Of a stretch of DNA of 64,000 nucleotides, positions 59,412 through 64,000 are shown one piece after another; the stretch's first letter is position 1; each line of letters begins with the position of its first letter. The notes below the pieces were generated by a model that was given only the letters and a program-made list of their open reading frames with translations, was not told the origin of the DNA and ran no database searches. Source of the DNA: Streptomyces sp. RPA4-2 (GTDB taxonomy: Bacteria > Actinomycetota > Actinomycetes > Streptomycetales > Streptomycetaceae); NCBI RefSeq assembly GCF_012273515.2, contig NZ_CP050975.2:3348001-3412000 (forward strand). Reading direction: 5' to 3'. The position numbers were made by a program, and so were the translations under genes.

Positions 59412-60774
59412 CACGCTCCTCGACCCGACCACCCTCGGCGACCTGCTGAGGGTGGCCTCGGCCGACGACTTCGACCGCTGGCACGAGCAGATCCGCCGCA
59501 CCGGCGGCTGCGCCGACCCCATCCACCTCACCGGCTGGACCCTCACCAAGGACAAGACCACCGGCGAGACCCTCCACCACTACTCCACCGAATCCGAGCC
59601 CGGCGGACGGCTCCGTCTCGCGTGCGGCAACCGGCGGGCCTCCCGCTGCCCCTCCTGCGCCTTCACCTACGCGGGCGACACCTACCACCTCATCCGCGCG
59701 GGCCTCGCCGGAGACGACCGCCGCGACATCCCCTCCACCGTCCGCGACCACCCCCGCGTCTTCGCCACCCTCACCGCCCCCTCCTTCGGCCCCGTCCACA
59801 ACCGACCCGACCGCGGGACCTGTCGCTGCGGCACCCGCCACCCCAGCGACGATCCCGCGCTCGGCACAGCGCTCGACCCAGCCGCCTACGACTACGCGGG
59901 CGCCGTCCTGTTCAACAACCACGCGGGCGACCTCTGGCAGCGCTTCACCACCCGCCTCCGCCGCGAGATCGCCGCCCGCGCCAGCCTCACCCGCCGCGAA
60001 CTGCCCGACCATGTACGGCTGTCGTACGGCAAGGTCACCGAGTTCCAGAAGCGCGGCGCCCTGCACTTCCACGCCGTGATCCGCGTCGACGGACCCGAAG
60101 GACCCGACACCCCTCCCCCGTCCTGGGCAACGGCCGACCTCCTCACCGACGCCATCCACGCCGCCGCCGCGCACTCCTACACCTCGGTCTCCGTCCCGGC
60201 CGCCGACGCGCAGCCGGCGCGCACCTTCCGGTGGGGAACTCAGCTCGACGTCCGCCCCGTGAAGGCGTTCGGGGACGGCTCCGACATCACCGAGCAGGCC
60301 GTCGCCTCCTACGTCGCGAAGTACGCCACCAAAGCCGCGGAGAACACCGGCACCCTCGACCGCCGCATCGGCGAACTCGCCGAACTCGACCGCCACCAGA
60401 TCCCCGACCACACCCGCCGCCTCATCGAAGCCTGCAAGCACCTCGACCCGCTCTATCCCGAACGGCGGCTGTGGGCGTGGGCTCACATGCTCGGCTTCCG
60501 AGGCCACTTCTCCTCCAAGTCGCGCCGCTACTCCACCACCCTCGGCGAACTCCGCCAGGCCCGCGCCGACTACCGCGCCGCACAAGAACGCGACGCCCTC
60601 GGCCTCGAGGATCGCGAGCCGGACACCGTCCTCGTCCTCGCCGACTGGCAATACGCCGGCCACGGCCACACCCCCGGCGAATCCGCCCTCGCCGCCACCA
60701 TCGCCCGCGACCTCCAGCACAACCGCGAAACAGCCCGCGAAGCCTTGGCGGAACTGGAAGGAGCTATTTCGTGA
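59404..60774 (+). CDS. RepSA-like replication initiator
   Basis: This 456-residue protein starts at GTG 59404 with GGGAGGG upstream. The N-terminal Cys-rich part (CGNRRASRCPSCAFTYAGDTYHLI) is followed by rolling-circle features: the HUH-like FQKRGALHFHAVIRVDG (about 215-232) and the motif VASYVAKYATKAAENTG with a candidate catalytic Tyr/Lys (about 300-316). RepSA nicks one strand to start replication of the excised circle. It overlaps the excisionase gene by four bases. Confidence 0.88.
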   Translation: MSDTLLDPTTLGDLLRVASADDFDRWHEQIRRTGGCADPIHLTGWTLTKDKTTGETLHHYSTESEPGGRLRLACGNRRASRCPSCAFTYAGDTYHLIRAGLAGDDRRDIPSTVRDHPRVFATLTAPSFGPVHNRPDRGTCRCGTRHPSDDPALGTALDPAAYDYAGAVLFNNHAGDLWQRFTTRLRREIAARASLTRRELPDHVRLSYGKVTEFQKRGALHFHAVIRVDGPEGPDTPPPSWATADLLTDAIHAAAAHSYTSVSVPAADAQPARTFRWGTQLDVRPVKAFGDGSDITEQAVASYVAKYATKAAENTGTLDRRIGELAELDRHQIPDHTRRLIEACKHLDPLYPERRLWAWAHMLGFRGHFSSKSRRYSTTLGELRQARADYRAAQERDALGLEDREPDTVLVLADWQYAGHGHTPGESALAATIARDLQHNRETAREALAELEGAIS

Positions 60775-60974
60775 CGACGTCCACTGTGAGGTCGCGAGAC
60801 GAAAAGCTCACGCTCGCCGAGGTCTGCGAGGAGCTGAAGGTCTCCCGTTCCACCTTCTACGACTGGCGGGCCAAGAGGCGCGCCCCGCGTTGCATCAAGC
60901 TCCCGAACGGCGATCTCAGGATCCGGCGGAGCGATCTCGATCACTGGCTCGACGACCGTGAGGACGCCGCCTGA
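60771..60974 (+). CDS. xis: Excisionase (MerR-like HTH_17)
   Basis: This 67-residue protein starts at GTG 60771 (GTGA overlap with rep) after GGAAGGAG. LTLAEVCEELKVSRSTFYDWRAKRRAPRCIKLPNGDLRIRRSDLDHWL is a complete winged-helix excisionase domain. It directs the integrase toward excision. Its TGA overlaps the integrase ATG (TGATG). Confidence 0.88.
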   Translation: MTTSTVRSRDEKLTLAEVCEELKVSRSTFYDWRAKRRAPRCIKLPNGDLRIRRSDLDHWLDDREDAA

Positions 60975-62368
60975 TGGAGACTTCGTACGACGTCAAGATC
61001 TACAAGATCCTTACGTACAAGGGCGCCCGGAAGACCACGCACACCGTGCGATGGGTGGTCGCGGGCAAGCCATGGCGGGAGCCCTTCCGGACCGTTGCCC
61101 TCGCCGAGGGCTTCCGCTCCGAGCTCATCCGGGCGACGGGCAAGGGTGAGGCCTTCGTCATCGCCACCGGGCTGCCGGTATCCCACCGCTCCAAATCGGC
61201 CGCCATGAGCTGGTACACGTTCGCCGTCGAGTACGTGGACGCCCGATGGCCGGAGCTCGGCGGCAACAGCCGCAAGAACACCGCCAAGACCCTGACGGCG
61301 GTCACGATCGCCCTGCTGCGGGCCCAGCCGACCCAGTTCGCCCCGGTGGCCGTGCGGACCGCGTTACGCGAGTGGGCGTTCAACTCGTCCCGTCGTGCGG
61401 AAGCTCCCCGCGACGTGGTGACCATCCTCAGGTGGGTGGAACGCAACTCTCTGCCCGTCTCGGCCTGGGAGGACGACGAGAGGGCCGACGAGGTCCTGCG
61501 AGCCGTCGACACGCGCCTCGACGGCAGGCAGGCGGCCGCCTGGTCCCGGAAGCGGCACCGCCGGATCCTCAACGTCGTCATGAAGCACGCGATCCGGCGG
61601 CGCGTCCTGCGGACCAACCCGCTCCCCAAGGGCAAGGAGTCGACTGCCGTCACCAAGACCAGCAACGCCGTGGACAAACGGTCCTTGCTGAACGCGGACC
61701 AGGCGGCGGCGCTCCTCGACTGGATCCGGCGCCGGCCCCGCGGCGGAAAGCGACTGCACGCGTTCTTCGCGACCCTGTACTACTGCGCTCTCCGGCCGGA
61801 GGAAGCGGTAGCCATGCGCGTGCAGGACGTCACCCTCCCCGGACCGGATGCCGCGGACCAGTGGTGCGAGCTGCTGATCCACACGGCGACCCCGGAGGTG
61901 GGCAAGCAGTGGACCGATACCGGAGAGATCCACGAGGAACGCGACCTGAAGGGCCGTGCCGAGGGCGAGACACGCAGCGCGCCGGGGCATCCGGCACTGA
62001 CCCGCATCCTGCGGCAGCACATCGAGGACGAACAGCTCAAGCCCGGTGACCTGCTCTTCCAGGGGGAGAACGGCGGCATTCTCGCGGGCTCGGTCATCCG
62101 CCGGGCATGGCGCGGCGCGCGGAAGGCCGTCCTGCCCCCGCACGTCTTCGAGTCGCCCACGGGGAGGCGCGTGTACGACAACCGCCACACGCGCCTGACC
62201 AAGTGGCTGAACGACGGGATTCCACCCGCACAGGTGGCGGACTGGGCCGGCAACAGCGTCCCGGTGCTCCTGGCGACCTACGCGCGATGCGTCGAAGGGC
62301 AGCTTCCTGACCTGAAACGGCGCCTCGAAGCCGCGGGAGATCTCCCCGAGCCGCCCGACGCGGGCTGA
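60974..62368 (+). CDS. int: Tyrosine recombinase, AICE integrase
   Basis: This 464-residue protein starts at ATG 60974. An arm-binding N-terminus (about 1-80), a core-binding helical domain (about 85-190), and a catalytic domain (about 230-450) are seen. Catalytic residues: Arg in YYCALRPEEAVAM, His-Arg in YDNRHTRLTKWLNDG, His/Trp region in VADWAGNSVPVL, and nucleophile Tyr in LATYARCVEGQ. The att site lies 178 bases downstream. This is the integrase that recombines attP with tRNA-Arg(UCU). Confidence 0.92.
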   Translation: METSYDVKIYKILTYKGARKTTHTVRWVVAGKPWREPFRTVALAEGFRSELIRATGKGEAFVIATGLPVSHRSKSAAMSWYTFAVEYVDARWPELGGNSRKNTAKTLTAVTIALLRAQPTQFAPVAVRTALREWAFNSSRRAEAPRDVVTILRWVERNSLPVSAWEDDERADEVLRAVDTRLDGRQAAAWSRKRHRRILNVVMKHAIRRRVLRTNPLPKGKESTAVTKTSNAVDKRSLLNADQAAALLDWIRRRPRGGKRLHAFFATLYYCALRPEEAVAMRVQDVTLPGPDAADQWCELLIHTATPEVGKQWTDTGEIHEERDLKGRAEGETRSAPGHPALTRILRQHIEDEQLKPGDLLFQGENGGILAGSVIRRAWRGARKAVLPPHVFESPTGRRVYDNRHTRLTKWLNDGIPPAQVADWAGNSVPVLLATYARCVEGQLPDLKRRLEAAGDLPEPPDAG

Positions 62369-62384
62369 GGGTTCCCGCCCAAAA

Positions 62385-62403
62385 CTTCGACACGTATTCG
62401 ACA
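62385..62403 (+). promoter_or_regulatory. Putative integrase arm site, right
   Basis: CTTCGACACGTATTCGACA matches the left-end site at 48070-48088 at 18 of 19 positions in the same orientation. It lies 16 bases after the int stop and 143 bases before the att core. Confidence 0.6.
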
Positions 62404-62513
62404 CAGCCACCCGCGAAAACCCGGTGACAGCCGGACGACCCCGGACCTTCCCCTTGATCATCGGGGAGGTGTTCGGGGCTTCGTCGGCCCGAGGGAAACA
62501 TGCCCTGACCTGC

Positions 62514-62538
62514 AAAAAGCCCTCCCATAGGGGAGGGC
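62514..62538 (-). terminator. tRNA-Arg terminator at the right end of the AICE
   Basis: On the minus strand GCCCTCCC-ctat-GGGAGGGC is followed by TTTTT, 10 bases after the tRNA 3' end. It lies inside the element, so the element brings its own terminator for the rebuilt tRNA gene. Confidence 0.78.
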
Positions 62539-62546
62539 GGAGACTT

Positions 62547-62593
62547 GCGCCCCCGGCAGGACTCGAACCTGCGGCCAAGCGCTTAGAAGGCGC
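62547..62593. other. attR: att core within tRNA-Arg
   Basis: Its 47 bases are identical to attL (47954-48000). The core covers the 3' two thirds of the tRNA from the anticodon stem to the acceptor end, so integration restores a complete tRNA here. Confidence 0.92.
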
Positions 62594-62620
62594 CTGCTCT
62601 ATCCACTGAGCTACGGGGGC
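62548..62620 (-). tRNA. tRNA-Arg (anticodon UCU)
   Basis: This 73-base gene lacks encoded CCA. On the minus strand the acceptor stem is GCCCCCG/CGGGGGC, the D-arm GCTCAGTGGATAGAGC, the anticodon loop CTTCTAA with anticodon TCT, and the T-arm GCAGG-TTCGAGT-CCTGC. It is intact and remains functional because the AICE carries the matching 3' part. The region 62621-62931 has no gene and carries its promoter and that of the GTPase. Confidence 0.95.
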
Positions 62621-62931
62621 CGGGTGTGGTGGCCGGTGTCGCAGTGCCCGGGTGTGGGCCGATCCGTGACCTTGTCGGGGACAAGGATAGGGCTCCCGGG
62701 TCCTTGTCCCTGGCGCTTCGCCTCCGTGGCTCGATGTGGAGGTTCAGTGAAGCGGTCCTGATAATCGCAGGCAGGTACGAATCATGCACCGCTTTTGGCG
62801 CCCGGCGCCCCGGGTGTTGTGCACTCGTTATGCCTGCACCCCAGTCGCCCCTTCCACCCCGATGTGTCCTGTCGGCGCGCAGGCATGTCCATATGCTTCA
62901 GAAAGCCTCCAAAATTGGGCATTCTTCGCAT

Positions 62932-64000
62932 GTGGTGACCTTGGACGTACGGCCCCAGCTGCTCGACGCACTCTCCGCCCTGCGCGACCGTGTCGCCGCC
63001 GCACGCTTCCCGCTGCCCCTGGCGGGGGCTCCACGCGCGCGTGCCAACCGCGACGAACTGCTCGCACAGCTCAACGACTATTTGGTGCCCCGGTTGAGAG
63101 ACCCCGAAGCGCCACTTCTGGCCGTGATCGGTGGATCCACCGGCGCGGGTAAATCCACCCTGGTCAACTCCCTCGTGGGAAGCCGGGTCAGCGAGGCCGG
63201 GGTGCTCCGGCCGACGACCCGTACACCGGTACTGGTGTGCCATCCGGAGGACCATCACTGGTTCAGCGGAATGCGGGTACTGCCCGACCTCACCCGCGTG
63301 TGGACGCCCCACCAGGAGCCCGGCGACGACCTGGCCCCGCCCGTCGAGCGAGGCGAACGGGTGCTGCGGGTCGAGACCGTCGACACCCTCCCCCGCGGCC
63401 TCGCCCTGCTCGACGCCCCCGACGTCGACTCCCTGGTCGCCGACAACCGCGTACTCGCCGCGGAACTGATCAGCGCGGCTGACATCTGGGTCATGGTGAC
63501 CACGGCTGCGCGGTACGCCGATGCCGTGCCCTGGCACCTGCTGCGTACCGCCAAGGAGCACAGGGCCACCCTGGTCACCGTCCTCGACCGGGTGCCCCAC
63601 CAGGTGGTGTCCGAGGTCTCGCGGCAGTACGGCGCGCTGCTGACCAAGGCCGGGCTCGGCGAGGTGCCCCGCTTCACGGTGCCCGAGCTGCCCGAGTCGG
63701 CGTGGGGCGGCGGCCTGCTGCCCGCCTCCGCCGTCGCGCCGTTGCGTACGTGGCTCGTGCACCAGACGCAGGATCCCGGCGCCAGACGCCAGGCGATGGC
63801 CCGTACCGCACATGGGGTCCTCGACTCCCTGAAGGTCCGGATGCCGGAACTGGCGAGCGCGGCCGCGGCACAGTACGCCGCCGCGCTGCGGCTCACCGCG
63901 GCCGTCGACGGTGCGTACGACAGGGAGCACGCGCGCGTGCAGGGGCGTCTGCAGGCCGGTGCCGTGCTCGCCGGGGACGCGCTCAAGCGGTGGCGCGCCT
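62932..64000 (+). CDS. Dynamin-like/YfjP GTPase, C-terminus outside window
   Basis: The frame runs from GTG 62932 (next codon GTG 62935; ATG 62893 is an upstream alternative) to the window end, so at least 356 residues. The P-loop is [21 protein letters not shown] (about 64-84). G2 is in [10 protein letters not shown], the G3-like motif in [12 protein letters not shown], and the G4-like motif in TVLDRV. Such proteins are found in actinobacteria as large GTPases of the dynamin or YfjP type, possibly in membrane or cell-division processes. The start lacks a clear Shine-Dalgarno. Confidence 0.85.
   Translation, partial: MVTLDVRPQLLDALSALRDRVAAARFPLPLAGAPRARANRDELLAQLNDYLVPRLRDPEAPLLAVIGGSTGAGKSTLVNSLVGSRVSEAGVLRPTTRTPVLVCHPEDHHWFSGMRVLPDLTRVWTPHQEPGDDLAPPVERGERVLRVETVDTLPRGLALLDAPDVDSLVADNRVLAAELISAADIWVMVTTAARYADAVPWHLLRTAKEHRATLVTVLDRVPHQVVSEVSRQYGALLTKAGLGEVPRFTVPELPESAWGGGLLPASAVAPLRTWLVHQTQDPGARRQAMARTAHGVLDSLKVRMPELASAAAAQYAAALRLTAAVDGAYDREHARVQGRLQAGAVLAGDALKRWRA

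Larger units (their letters stand above)
47954..62593 (+). mobile_element. pSAM2-like AICE integrated in tRNA-Arg(UCU)
   Basis: The element is bounded by 47-bp identical direct repeats (47954-48000 and 62547-62593) that are the 3' part of tRNA-Arg. Integrase, excisionase and a RepSA-like initiator lie at the right end next to the intact tRNA. A FtsK/TraB translocase, Spd-like small genes, a GntR regulator and a NUDIX protein precede them. One unit is 14,593 bp. The left half (48.0-54.3 kb) carries cargo and gene remnants. Two transfer-region genes are frameshifted, so mobility is uncertain. Confidence 0.9.

Overview
The window is chromosomal DNA from a Streptomyces. GC content is very high with strong third-position GC bias, GTG and TTG starts are frequent, and the gene content is typical of the genus: csn-type chitosan-oligosaccharide uptake operon, PknG, EttA, GlbO, and a pSAM2-like integrative element. 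Both window edges cut through genes.

Left part (1-15.9 kb). A partial zinc-ribbon gene is followed by an FAD monooxygenase with a divergent TetR regulator and repeated operator-like sites, then malQ. An operon follows with an ECF sigma factor, a zf-HC2 anti-sigma-like membrane protein, an ABC ATPase and two membrane proteins. Next come an HNH nuclease, an MscS channel, a possible toxin-antitoxin pair, two small hypothetical genes and a secreted protein. Several reading frames here (malQ, the zf-HC2 gene, the first membrane protein) are broken by single-base shifts. Two further breaks lie in the integrative element, so sequence error must be weighed against real decay.

Centre (16-39.3 kb). 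csnR-E-F-G-H-K encodes a ROK repressor, a solute-binding lipoprotein, two permeases, a GH4 enzyme and a sugar kinase, with a promoter and operator in front. A repeat region follows: 37 in-phase heptamers between arms of a 38-bp inverted repeat. Then comes a signalling cluster of seven genes: a four-helix membrane protein like GlnX, a GlnH-like binding protein, a helical protein, a PknG-type kinase, a PP2C phosphatase, a VWA protein and an FHA protein. The kinase, phosphatase and FHA proteins all carry zinc ribbons. A PCMT-like methyltransferase, truncated haemoglobin, thioesterase and EttA complete this part.

Right part (39.3-64 kb). An isochorismatase-like hydrolase, DUF1622 and DUF1876 proteins, a nucleoside hydrolase and a large secreted subtilase lead to a 14.6-kb AICE (actinomycete integrative and conjugative element). 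It is bounded by 47-bp identical copies of the 3' part of tRNA-Arg(UCU). Its right half is the conserved module: NUDIX (Pif-like), GntR (KorSA-like), SCO3933-type regulator, FtsK/TraB translocase, small Spd-like genes, RepSA-like initiator, excisionase and integrase next to the intact tRNA. Its left half is cargo and debris: a His/Asp-rich secreted repeat protein, a DinB-like protein, a PAS-GAF-PP2C-HATPase phosphatase, three gene remnants and a second tRNA fragment (Pro). A dynamin-like GTPase gene runs off the right edge.
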